Source of the DNA: Bernardetia sp. ABR2-2B
GTDB lineage: Bacteria > Bacteroidota > Bacteroidia > Cytophagales > Bernardetiaceae
Length of the DNA: 64,000 bases
NCBI RefSeq assembly: GCF_037126435.1
Contig: NZ_CP147020.1
Span: forward strand, 5,159,001-5,223,000
Direction: 5' to 3'
The translations under genes and the position numbers were made by a program. Under the pieces are notes generated by a model. It saw only the letters and a program-made list of their open reading frames with translations, did no database searches and was not told the DNA's origin. Position 1 is the first letter of the stretch. Each line of letters opens with the position of its first letter. Positions 27,172 to 35,756 of the stretch are shown piece by piece.

Positions 27172-28374
27172 ATGAAAAATATTTATCACAGTATTGGACT
27201 CATGTCAGGAACTTCGTTAGATGGACTTGATATTGCACTTTGCCAGTTTGAAAATTATACAAAAAATGATTCCTCACTATGGAATTATGAGATTATCAAA
27301 ACAGGATTTGTAGAATATAATCAAAGTTGGAAACAAAAATTACAAAATGCTCATCTTTTATCAGCTTTAGAACTCAAAAAATTAGAAGCAGAATGGACAA
27401 ATTTTTTAGTAAAAGAAGTAAATAAATTTGTTTTACAAAGTAAAGAAAGTAGTAAGTTTAATTTTTCCCTAAAGTCAAATTTAGATTGCATTTCTTCGCA
27501 CGGACATACTATTTTTCACCAGCCTAATTCAAAAAAAGAAAAAAAACAAGAGATTGGTTTTACTTTTCAAATGGGAAATGGGGCAATGTTATCAGCTCAA
27601 ACAGGCTTTAAAGTCATTTGTGATTTTCGGCAAACTGATGTTGCTTTGGGTGGACAAGGCGCACCACTTGTTCCGATAGGCGATCAACTTCTTTTTTCTG
27701 ACTATGATTTTTGTCTGAATTTGGGGGGGATAGCAAATATTTCTTTTAATAAAGATAGTGCAGATAAAAACAATATAGATACTCGTTTTGCTTTTGATAT
27801 TTGTCCTTGTAATATGGTATTAAATTATTTATCTAATAAATTAGGTTTTGAGTATGATAAAGGAGGAAATTTATCCAAAGAAGGAAAAGTAAATAAAGAA
27901 TTACTTCAAAAATTAAATGATTTAGATTTTTATAAAGAAGATTATCCTAAATCTTTAGGTAGAGAATGGGTAGAAAAGTTTGTTTTTCCTTTATTAGAGT
28001 TAGAAAAATCAACAATTAAAGATTTATTACATACCTGTACATATCATTCAGCTTTTCAGATTGCAGAAAGTATAAAAAAAATTGAATCAGAGAGCTTCTC
28101 AAAATCAAAAAAGAAAGTATTAGTCACAGGAGGAGGAGCTTACAATGATTTGTTAATCAATTATTTGCAAGAGTTTTTACCAAATATCAATGTAGAAAAG
28201 GGGAGCAAAATGCTTATTTCCTATAAAGAAGCTCTAATTTTCGCTTTTTTGGGCATTTTAAGACTTAGAGGAGAAATCAATACATTAGCTTCCGTTACAG
28301 GAGCAACAAAAAATAGTTGTGGAGGAAGTATTTATTTAGCAGAGTCAGAATTTTCTATCTCTTCAGGATTATGA
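27172..28374 (+). CDS. anmK: Anhydro-N-acetylmuramic acid kinase AnmK
   Basis: AnmK opens and phosphorylates 1,6-anhydro-N-acetylmuramic acid released in peptidoglycan recycling, giving MurNAc-6-phosphate. The 400 residues are close to the usual 370-390. Motifs are intact: GLMSGTSLDGLDIALC, SSHGHTIFH, QGAPLVPIGDQLLF, LNLGGIANIS, FDICPCNMVLN and VTGGGAYNDLL. The C-terminal end overlaps 43 bases with a small gene on the other strand. No murQ or other recycling gene lies nearby. Confidence 0.95.
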   Translation: MKNIYHSIGLMSGTSLDGLDIALCQFENYTKNDSSLWNYEIIKTGFVEYNQSWKQKLQNAHLLSALELKKLEAEWTNFLVKEVNKFVLQSKESSKFNFSLKSNLDCISSHGHTIFHQPNSKKEKKQEIGFTFQMGNGAMLSAQTGFKVICDFRQTDVALGGQGAPLVPIGDQLLFSDYDFCLNLGGIANISFNKDSADKNNIDTRFAFDICPCNMVLNYLSNKLGFEYDKGGNLSKEGKVNKELLQKLNDLDFYKEDYPKSLGREWVEKFVFPLLELEKSTIKDLLHTCTYHSAFQIAESIKKIESESFSKSKKKVLVTGGGAYNDLLINYLQEFLPNINVEKGSKMLISYKEALIFAFLGILRLRGEINTLASVTGATKNSCGGSIYLAESEFSISSGL

Positions 28375-28574
28375 ATAACAGGTTGAGAAACTGTTTGAAT
28401 CATGTAATTTTCTTTATGATTATCTTCTGTACTAAAGAGTTCAGAGTAGTTTTCAGCTTCTTGCCTTTCTTGTATCTTCATAAAAAGAGCAAAAACAAAC
28501 AAAGGTAATATGATAAGAGCTGACCATTGCAAAGTTGTTAGTTTGAATTTTCTTTTACTACTAGAATGATTCAT
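28332..28574 (-). CDS. Small single-pass membrane protein
   Basis: 80 residues: a basic N-terminus (MNHSSSKRKFKLTT), one membrane helix (WSALIILPLFVFALFMKI, about 19-37) and an acidic tail (ENYSELFSTEDNHKEN). Codon choice and amino-acid mix look fully coding, unlike the two frames over the same bases. Its 3' end overlaps anmK by 43 bases in convergent orientation, which would give mutually antisense transcripts. No family recognised. Confidence 0.65.
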   Translation of the reverse strand: MNHSSSKRKFKLTTLQWSALIILPLFVFALFMKIQERQEAENYSELFSTEDNHKENYMIQTVSQPVIHNPEEIENSDSAK

Positions 28575-28984
28575 TATAATTATTTTTTTTGTTAGTTGTG
28601 TGTTTTGCTTTGATAATCAACAGTTTTAAAATATTTTTTTTTAAAGAAATAATCAAAAAAAATAAATTTCAAGCAAAATAGTAATTGACAAGATTAGTAT
28701 GTGTGGTAGGTTGTTAATACAAATGTAATGGTTTTATTTGAGAATAAAAATTACATTGTGTGTTTTTTTATGATTTTTCGGTAAGTCTGATTCCTTAGTT
28801 GATAAACAGGAAAGACAGAAACTCAGTAAAATAGATAATTCAAGTCAAGAATAAAATTTGTTTCGACTTTACTAAGATAAAAGTTTAATGAAAAACGGTA
28901 AAAAAGTCTTGCAGCAATTTGTGTAAAATCAACGTGATTAAAAGTAATGAATGTTTTTGTTTAATTTTAATCTATTGTAATTCT
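28575..28984. other. 410-base gap between divergent genes
   Basis: It should hold the promoters of both the small membrane protein (minus) and the MORN-like pseudogene (plus), but I see no full TAnnTTTG box. One hairpin is visible at 28724-28755 (TGTAATGGTTTTATT with AATAAAAATTACA). No reading frame of interest. Confidence 0.5.
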
Positions 28985-29908
28985 ATGAAAAAATACCTAC
29001 TTACTTCGTTTTCAATCTTACTATTTTTCTACTCACAAAATTCCTTTGCCCAAAACAAAAAAGAAAAGCAAGACACTACTAAAAATCAAAAACAACCTAT
29101 TCCAATAAAAGAATATTACGAAAGTGGGCAACTCAAAGTGGAAGGTTTTGTCAAAAATAATCGATACGATAGCACTTTTATTTCTTATTATGAAAATGGA
29201 CAGATAAAGGCACAGGGGAGTTTTAAAGATTGTGTTTTTGAAACAAATGCGATTAGAATTGAAGTTTTAGGGTTTGCATACTGTAATACAGGAAGTTTTT
29301 ATAAAAATAATGAATTAACAAAAATTTTAGATGGGAATAGAAATGGACAATGAAAATATTATTATGAGAATGGACAACTAAAAGCAAATGAAAATTATCT
29401 TTGTGGAAAGAGAATAGGCTTACAACTTGAATATTATTATTTTGGAAAATTAAAATGTAACACTTTTAATAGTGTAGAAGGTTCTATAGAAATTTATTAT
29501 TACGAAAATGGAAATGTAAAAAGTATGATTAAATATAGTACAGAATATGAACCTAATACAGAAAAGGATAGTACAGTTATCAAAATAAAAATAATAGAAA
29601 CCATAGAGTATTATGAAACAGGAGAACTAGAATATACATCTAGAGAAAGAAATGGAGATGAAGATGGAAAATGCTTTGAATACTGGAAGAATGGATTTGT
29701 TAAAATGAAAGAAGAATTTAAAAATGGGCTAGAGAATGGAACATTTGTAGATTACTATGAAAATGGAAATGTTGAATGGCAGGCAGAAATGAAAGATGGA
29801 GAATATCATGGAAAACAATATCATTGTAATCAAGAAGGAAAATTAATCAAAACAGAAACTTGGGAAGATGGAAAACTCATCAAAACAGAAATTCCCAAAC
29901 AAGAATAA
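28985..29908 (+). pseudogene. MORN/YwqK-like secreted repeat protein broken by one in-frame TGA
   Basis: A signal peptide (MKKYLLTSFSILLFFYSQNSFAQ, ATG 28985) is followed by repeats of the pattern YYENGQ[LI]K...F..., found eight or nine times (YYESGQLK, YYENGQIK, YYENGQLK, YYYENGNVK, YYETGELEY, YWKNGFVK, YYENGNVE). One TGA at 29351-29353 splits the frame; the reading frame is open on both sides with no shift, and the repeats continue. At this place the repeat NGQ.KYYYENG normally has Trp, and TGG to TGA is a single change. It is thus a recent nonsense mutation giving a 122-residue fragment, unless the stop is read through. The family includes proteins annotated as YwqK antitoxins, but this secreted form need not be one. 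A shared two-way terminator with clpC follows. Confidence 0.85.
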
Positions 29909-29925
29909 AATATCACCAAAACACA

Positions 29926-29965
29926 AAAAAATCCCTTCTCAAAATGAATTGAAAAGGGATTTTCT
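29926..29965. terminator. Two-way terminator between the MORN-like pseudogene and clpC
   Basis: AAAATCCCTTcTCAA pairs with TTGAaAAGGGATTTT; T-runs are present on both sides, so it can stop transcripts from both converging genes. Confidence 0.75.
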
Positions 29966-29989
29966 TAAAAACGAGAGTTCAAAAATCAC

Positions 29990-32527
29990 TTATTCCTCTG
30001 TCTTCTTTGTTTTTTGCTTTTTGATTTTGACAGTCAGTTCTGGTTCACCTTCTTTATGGTCTGCCATTAGCGTATCGCCTTCCTGTACTTCGCCTTTCAA
30101 AAGCTCTTCGGCAACTGGGTCTTCCAAATATTTTTGGATAGCTCGGTTGAGTGGTCTTGCTCCGTACTGCTTATCAAAACCTTTTTCTGATAAGAAGTCT
30201 TTTGCAGCTTCTGTTAGTTCAATGTCATATCCCAAAAGTTTAATTCTATGGAAAAGTTTATCCAATGAAATATCAATGATTTTGTGAATATGTTCTCTTT
30301 CAAGAGAATTAAAGACAATTACATCATCTAAGCGATTCAAAAACTCTGGAGAAAATGCTTTCTTTAGAGCTTTCTGAATAGTATTTTTCATCAAATCGCC
30401 ACTTATATCTTCTTTAGCTTGTGTAGAAAAACCTACACCTGCACCAAAGTCTTTGAGCTGACGAACTCCAATATTCGAAGTCATGATAATAATAGTATTT
30501 CTGAAATCTACTCTACGACCTAAGCCATCAGTAAGGATTCCATCATCAAGCACTTGTAATAAAATATTGAAAACATCTGGGTGTGCCTTCTCAATCTCAT
30601 CAAGCAAAATGACGCTATAAGGTTTACGACGAACTTTTTCAGTAAGCTGTCCACCTTCTTCATAACCTACATATCCCGGAGGCGCACCTACCAAACGAGA
30701 GATAGAGAATTTCTCCATATACTCACTCATATCGATACGAATAAGTGCATCTGGACGGTCAAAAAGATAAGTAGCCAATACTTTTGCAAGTTCTGTTTTA
30801 CCTACACCTGTTGGTCCTAAGAAAACAAAAGAACCGATTGGTTTATTTGGATCTTTCAATCCTACACGAGTACGCTGAATTGCTTTTGTAAGTTTGACAA
30901 CAGCTTGGTCTTGTCCGATAACCTTTCCTGTCAAGGCTTCTTTCATTCCCAAAATCTTTTGTCCTTCACTTTGTGTAACACGTTTTACAGGGATTCCTGT
31001 CATCATCGCAATTACTTCTCCGATATTATCTTCTGTAACTGGATAAGTTTGTTTGCGTGTTTCGTGTTCCCACTTATATTTTGCACGTTCTAATTTTTCA
31101 ATTAGGCGTTTTTCTTTATCTCTAAGTTGTGCAGCTTCTTCGTATTTTTGGCTTTTCACAACTTGATTTTTTTCTACTTTTACGTCTTCGATATCAGCTT
31201 CTAGTTTCGTAATTTCTTCTGGAACGTGAATATTATTAATATGCACTCTTGCACCAGCTTCATCCAAAACATCAATTGCTTTATCTGGCAAGAAACGGTC
31301 TGTAATATAACGCTCTGAAAGTGTTACACAAGCCTTAATTGCTTCTTCATCATACTTTACATGGTGATGAGATTCGTACTTGTCTTTAATATTATCTAAA
31401 ATTTGTACGGTTTCCTCTACATCAGTAGGTTCAATCATAACCATTTGAAAACGACGAGCTAATGCGCCATCTTTCTCAATATACTGACGATATTCGTCTA
31501 AAGTCGTTGCACCAATACATTGTATTTCGCCACGAGCAAGTGCTGGTTTGAACATGTTAGAGGCATCAAGAGAGCCTGATGCGCCACCTGCACCAACGAT
31601 TGTATGAAGCTCATCAATGAAAAGAATAATATCTCTATTTTTTTCAAGTTCGCTCATAACAGCTTTCATACGTTCTTCAAACTGTCCACGATATTTTGTA
31701 CCTGCAACAAGTGAAGCAAGGTCAAGCGTAACGACACGCTTACCAAATAAAATACGTGATACCTTGCGTTGCACTATCCTCAAGGCTAAACCTTCGGCGA
31801 TGGCAGTTTTACCAACCCCTGGTTCACCTATCAAAATAGGATTGTTTTTCTTACGACGAGAAAGAATTTGAGCTACACGCTCAATTTCTTTTTCACGCCC
31901 AATGATTGGGTCTAATTTGTCATCTTCGGCAAGTTTGGTAAGGTCTCTACCAAAGTTATCTAAAACAGGAGTACGTGATTTTTCGGTTGATTTTCCTTGA
32001 GATGAACTTCCTCCTCCAGAGGGTTCTCTTCCACCACCAAAAATACGTCCTTCATCATCATCATCTTCTGTTGCAGATGTGATGGGTTTGTCAGTGTGAT
32101 ATTGGAGCATTTCTTTTACTACTTCGTAGGTTATATTGAATTTTTCTAAAATATGTGTAGCAATGCTATCCTCATCTCTCAAGATAGATAAAAGCAAATG
32201 TTCTGTACCGATTAAGTCAGCTTTAAAAATTTTTGCTTCTAAATATGTTATTTTCAAGACTTTTTCAGCCTGACGAGTGAGAGGAATATTGGCTAGATTG
32301 CGAACATTATATGTTGCTGTTCCTTGTGAATGGCGTTCGATTTCGGCTTTGAGTTCTTCTACCGTAACACCCAATTTTTTTAAAATATTGATGGCACTTC
32401 CTTCTCCTTCTCGTATCATTCCGAGCAATAGATGTTCTGTACCTATATAATCATGTCCAAGCCTTAAAGCCTCTTCTCTAGCAAGAGAAATTACTTCTTT
32501 GACTCTATCTGAAAATTTGGCTTCCAT
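29990..32527 (-). CDS. clpC: ATP-dependent Clp protease ATPase ClpC
   Basis: The 845-residue Hsp100 unfoldase feeds substrates to ClpP. It has two Clp_N repeats (about 1-145), an acidic/Gly linker (150-185), AAA1 with GEPGVGKT (Walker A, 234-241) and [13 protein letters not shown] (Walker B), a UVR/middle domain ([16 protein letters not shown]) that separates ClpC from ClpA and is shorter than the ClpB coil, and AAA2 with GPTGVGKT and [14 protein letters not shown]. The C-terminal D2-small domain ([17 protein letters not shown]) is complete. A short Lys/Glu tail ends the protein. No mcsA/mcsB is nearby. Start at ATG 32527 is [12 protein letters not shown], standard for ClpC. Confidence 0.95.
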   Translation of the reverse strand: MEAKFSDRVKEVISLAREEALRLGHDYIGTEHLLLGMIREGEGSAINILKKLGVTVEELKAEIERHSQGTATYNVRNLANIPLTRQAEKVLKITYLEAKIFKADLIGTEHLLLSILRDEDSIATHILEKFNITYEVVKEMLQYHTDKPITSATEDDDDEGRIFGGGREPSGGGSSSQGKSTEKSRTPVLDNFGRDLTKLAEDDKLDPIIGREKEIERVAQILSRRKKNNPILIGEPGVGKTAIAEGLALRIVQRKVSRILFGKRVVTLDLASLVAGTKYRGQFEERMKAVMSELEKNRDIILFIDELHTIVGAGGASGSLDASNMFKPALARGEIQCIGATTLDEYRQYIEKDGALARRFQMVMIEPTDVEETVQILDNIKDKYESHHHVKYDEEAIKACVTLSERYITDRFLPDKAIDVLDEAGARVHINNIHVPEEITKLEADIEDVKVEKNQVVKSQKYEEAAQLRDKEKRLIEKLERAKYKWEHETRKQTYPVTEDNIGEVIAMMTGIPVKRVTQSEGQKILGMKEALTGKVIGQDQAVVKLTKAIQRTRVGLKDPNKPIGSFVFLGPTGVGKTELAKVLATYLFDRPDALIRIDMSEYMEKFSISRLVGAPPGYVGYEEGGQLTEKVRRKPYSVILLDEIEKAHPDVFNILLQVLDDGILTDGLGRRVDFRNTIIIMTSNIGVRQLKDFGAGVGFSTQAKEDISGDLMKNTIQKALKKAFSPEFLNRLDDVIVFNSLEREHIHKIIDISLDKLFHRIKLLGYDIELTEAAKDFLSEKGFDKQYGARPLNRAIQKYLEDPVAEELLKGEVQEGDTLMADHKEGEPELTVKIKKQKTKKTEE

Positions 32528-32821
32528 AAGCAGGTTGTATATTGATTTTGGTAAAATATATCTTCTTCATAATTGCTTTATATCTAATTTTTAAAGCAAC
32601 TATTTTGGTTTTTCTATTCTATAAATAAGCAAAAAATATCTGTTATTTACAACTTTAGAACGGTGTAAAGCAATAAAATGTTTAGTCTGTACTGCTTTAT
32701 AAACTACTTTAAACTTTAGATTCTAATTTTTCAATAGAATTAACTTATTGATTTACTTACTCTTACTCCTTTCTTTTACTTTTTGTAGAATTTTTTATGT
32801 GATAGATAATGACTTGCTCTT

Positions 32822-33490
32822 TTATAAAGATTTGATAAGGTTTAGAGCATTTGTACCCTCGTTAAAGAGTAAGTCTAAAATACTTAAGTTGTTTTCAAAA
32901 ATAGTGTTTTGTTTTTCTTCATTATCAGTTAGACTACCTTCATTTTCAAACTTGTTGCCAAAGGTTTGATAGTAAGGTTTATGTGAAAAAATGGCAGGTT
33001 TTTTTGGTGAAATAGTGTTTCGCTTATCTAATATTTCGTTACTGGGTTCTTTTTCAAAACTTTCTGTTGTTTGTAAAGGGATAGAAGTACGTAGTAATTT
33101 CTGACAGATAGTCAGTAGTTTGTAATTAAATTCCCATAAGAGAGCAGGAGGATTTTCATAAATTGGTTCTAAAAAATCAGCATAATGAATAAAAAAAGGA
33201 CTTTTTCCATAAGCTGATTTTATACTTTGCCAGTGCTGACGATTCCAATCTGTTTTATAATCAATCTTTACTTCTGTAATGAGCGTCTTCTGACTTCCTT
33301 TCTGAACAGGAACAGTCAAAGCTAGTTTTCCATTTGCCCCTAAAATATAAGTACGGTTTCGGTAGCTTTGTTTATTAAAATTTTCGTGGGCTTCTAAAAT
33401 TACTTCTTTTCCTAAATTATGAGCTTCTAAGATAGTTTTCCAATAATCTAAACAAGGGAGATGATGAAGTTCTATGAGTATATTTTGCAT
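32822..33490 (-). CDS. WbqC-like family protein
   Basis: I choose ATG 33490 (MQNILIELHHLPCLDYW) because WbqC proteins start at this strand; two Met codons upstream (33532, 33508) add a basic 14-residue tail. The 222-residue product is of family length. Recognisable parts are the start motif, YRNRTYILGANGKLALTVPV, DWNRQHWQSIKSAYGKSPFF and YENPPALLWEFNYKLL. The family is a predicted acetyltransferase or glycosyl-related enzyme of unsettled role. The last 70 residues are less conserved. In many Bacteroidota it lies by the signal peptidase gene lepB; that neighbour is absent here. Confidence 0.85.
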   Translation of the reverse strand: MQNILIELHHLPCLDYWKTILEAHNLGKEVILEAHENFNKQSYRNRTYILGANGKLALTVPVQKGSQKTLITEVKIDYKTDWNRQHWQSIKSAYGKSPFFIHYADFLEPIYENPPALLWEFNYKLLTICQKLLRTSIPLQTTESFEKEPSNEILDKRNTISPKKPAIFSHKPYYQTFGNKFENEGSLTDNEEKQNTIFENNLSILDLLFNEGTNALNLIKSL

Positions 33491-33617
33491 TCTTTTTTGA
33501 TTTTTCATTTTGATAGATTTGTAAAAATACAAATAAACAGTAGAATGCTAAATACATAATTTCAAACTTGCAGAGCCTAGTTAAAGTTAGACAAATAATA
33601 TTTATATAAATAAATTG

Positions 33618-34487
33618 TTAATCAATTCTAAAACTTTTATGCACATCATAATCACTAAAAATCATAAACGTATTATTTTCATTCTTGATTTTTTTTGATG
33701 TCCTTTTTGATAAATAAACCCAAAAAATCTCTTTTAAATCAATATCTTCAAACCATTGAGAAGTCATTATAAAATTTCCATTGTCTGTTTGGCAAGTAGT
33801 TCTCACAATTCTTTTCATTGTTCCTTTTGGAGTCCAAGTTTTACCTAAACTAATATCACTAAATTCATTAGTATTTTTTAGTACATAGTTTAGAGGTTTA
33901 TTAAATCTCATCGTAATTAATACTTGCCCTTTGTATTCTTTATCTTTATTCCAAGTCATGATTATATTCTTACCTTTTTTTAGTTTTGTTGGCTCATAAT
34001 AATTTTCTTTTGAAACGTTTTCTTTGTCTATTTTAAAATTTATACTTACTTTTTTGGGCAAGTAAAGTTGTGTAGAGATGCTATCAATATTTTCTTTCTT
34101 ATTACCATTCAAACTTACTCGAATAGTCTTTCCCCAATACTCATCAAAATCAGGTTTATTCCCCCCAAACCCTAAATGTCCGTATCCATTCATTTTTTTC
34201 TTGAACTCCAAATCATTTACAAACCAAGAACCTCCATCAAGGTCTTTAACTATATTGTTTTCTATTTTATAGATACCTCCACTTGCTCTATTAATGTTAT
34301 CTCCTATTCCATACAAATCAACACTATACAAGCCAAAATATCCAGTACAGTCATCACACCGAGGAGAATCCATAATCATCTCATTACAATCAAGAGTTTT
34401 GTCAGTATCATTTTTTTTAGATTGAAAAAAACAGCTTGATATTGTAGTAGTAATTAATAGAAAAATACACGTTTTTAAAAAATTCAT
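33618..34487 (-). CDS. Hypothetical lipoprotein
   Basis: The 289-residue product has a signal peptide and lipobox TISSC (Cys19). The mature region is hydrophilic, with Cys pairs PRCDDC near residues 43-46 and one Cys in RTTCQTDNG. Beta-rich; the segment GYFGLYSVDLYGIGDN resembles surface lipoproteins from Bacteroidota but I recognise no family. AT content and codon use look slightly more AT-rich than neighbours. No partner gene is evident, since wbqC ends 85 bases further along on the same strand. Confidence 0.7.
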   Translation of the reverse strand: MNFLKTCIFLLITTTISSCFFQSKKNDTDKTLDCNEMIMDSPRCDDCTGYFGLYSVDLYGIGDNINRASGGIYKIENNIVKDLDGGSWFVNDLEFKKKMNGYGHLGFGGNKPDFDEYWGKTIRVSLNGNKKENIDSISTQLYLPKKVSINFKIDKENVSKENYYEPTKLKKGKNIIMTWNKDKEYKGQVLITMRFNKPLNYVLKNTNEFSDISLGKTWTPKGTMKRIVRTTCQTDNGNFIMTSQWFEDIDLKEIFWVYLSKRTSKKIKNENNTFMIFSDYDVHKSFRID

Positions 34488-34541
34488 TTTTATTTTTTTT
34501 TTAAGTATTAAAATTAATCTCTAGCTGTCGCTCAAAGATTG

Positions 34542-34562
34542 CCGTCACTTGGCTTTGCCGAT
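34542..34562 (-). repeat. Partial copy (E) of the GGCAAAGCC hairpin repeat
   Basis: On the minus strand it reads ATCGGCAAAGCCAAGTGACGG, matching the core of the repeats at 44803-44893. It overlaps the end of the possible small gene at 34545-34670. Confidence 0.4.
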
Positions 34563-34670
34563 ATATTGATAAGAATCTTTTTGATAAAGACCATTGTAAT
34601 ACTGACTGGTAAAAAAAGAAGCTGAACACAAAGCGATTATGGCAAAGAGTGAAATAACATAAGTTTTCAT
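34545..34670 (-). CDS. Possible small secreted peptide
   Basis: A 41-residue frame lies in the 407-base gap between the lipoprotein and the PorT-like gene. It starts at ATG 34670 (MKTYVISLFAIIALCSASFF) with a signal-peptide-like stretch, followed by TSQYYNGLYQKDSYQYIGKAK and a TGA stop. The N-terminus begins like nearby secreted proteins, but the frame is short and its end lies in a repeat. No relatives recognised. Confidence 0.35.
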   Translation of the reverse strand: MKTYVISLFAIIALCSASFFTSQYYNGLYQKDSYQYIGKAK

Positions 34671-34810
34671 AAAACAAAATTTATAGAGTGATAGTCTTCC
34701 TCCGTGGAAGTATTTATACTATAATCTGAGAAAGAGGTTAAAACGGATATGAAACTTCTATTTTTCTTAAAAAAAAATGAAAATACTTTTGTTAGCGAAT
34801 AATAGACATA

Positions 34811-34858
34811 AAAAACTCTTCAAAAAATATCAATCATTGATATTTTTGAAGAGTTTTT
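34811..34858 (-). terminator. Long hairpin terminator of the PorT-like gene
   Basis: AAAAACTCTTCAAAAA.TATCAAT pairs with ATTGATA.TTTTTGAAGAGTTTTT in a stem of over 20 bases, 36 bases after the stop codon. Confidence 0.8.
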
Positions 34859-34894
34859 AATTATTTTACTCTTGTTTTCCTAATTTAAAATTTC

Positions 34895-35572
34895 TTAGTT
34901 TAATGGAAAAGTAAGACCTAAGTTTACAGATAAAACGCCATTACGAGCAGTAACATTATCACTATCATAAATATTAGAAAGACCTAAGTTATAACGAACA
35001 TCAGGTACTAACCACATTCTTTCTCCTACTCTTATATGAAGACCAGCACCAAATGCAGCACCAAAATCAGTACCTTTAAATGTATTATCTGGATAATCTT
35101 CATAATCACCACTTCCTGATTTAGCTTGTGAATTAAGTAAAAATCCTAAATAAGGACCTGCGAATAGTTCTGGACGGATGTTCATTTCAGAACTACCCAT
35201 ATAATAATTAAAAAGAAGAGTAGTACGAAGGTAATCTAATTTTACTGTAGCATCATCAGTAGTTATATCTATTCCACCTACATTTAGAGTGCTACCTTCA
35301 TTGACAGCACCTTGAGAAGAGTAATCAACCTCAAAAGAAAGACCAACACTTTCAGCAACACTATAATTTAGCAAAGCTCCAATATTGAATGCTGTCCTGT
35401 TAGAAGCATCTTTTACATCTTCACCTCTAAAATTAGCTAAATTTACTCCACCTTTAATACCAAATGAAGTTGTAGATTGTGCATAAGAAGAAAAGCTGAT
35501 TGAAAAACTAATAGTTGCCACAAGAAGAAGGGCAAAGAAAAACTTAGAAAATGATTTATTGATTGTTTTCAT
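34895..35572 (-). CDS. PorT-like outer-membrane beta-barrel protein
   Basis: 225 residues with a signal peptide (cleavage after SYAQ, about residue 31). The mature start SFGIKGGVNLANFRGED and the repeated amphipathic strands match the 8-strand barrels of the PorT/OMP_b-brl_2 group. The C-terminal strand GVLSVNLGLTFPLN is typical. Function unknown; members include T9SS components and small adhesins, but the family is too broad to choose. It stands alone, bounded by its own long terminator. Confidence 0.8.
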   Translation of the reverse strand: MKTINKSFSKFFFALLLVATISFSISFSSYAQSTTSFGIKGGVNLANFRGEDVKDASNRTAFNIGALLNYSVAESVGLSFEVDYSSQGAVNEGSTLNVGGIDITTDDATVKLDYLRTTLLFNYYMGSSEMNIRPELFAGPYLGFLLNSQAKSGSGDYEDYPDNTFKGTDFGAAFGAGLHIRVGERMWLVPDVRYNLGLSNIYDSDNVTARNGVLSVNLGLTFPLN

Positions 35573-35700
35573 AAAAATAAAGTTTAAAAAGTTGAATAAA
35601 AAAAAATGATTCAGTTATAAGAACGGCTATAGAGTATTTTTGTTTTAATTATTGAATAATGAAAATTGGATTTTGATGATTTTGTTACCTATCTATATAA

Positions 35701-35739
35701 AAAAACACACTCTATTTATAAAAAATAAAGTGTGTTTTT
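35701..35739 (-). terminator. Terminator of the subtilase gene
   Basis: AAAAACACACT.TATTT pairs with AAATA.AGTGTGTTTTT, with a T-run following on the minus strand, 18 bases after the stop codon. Confidence 0.8.
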
Positions 35740-35756
35740 AGAAAATAAAGCAAGAG

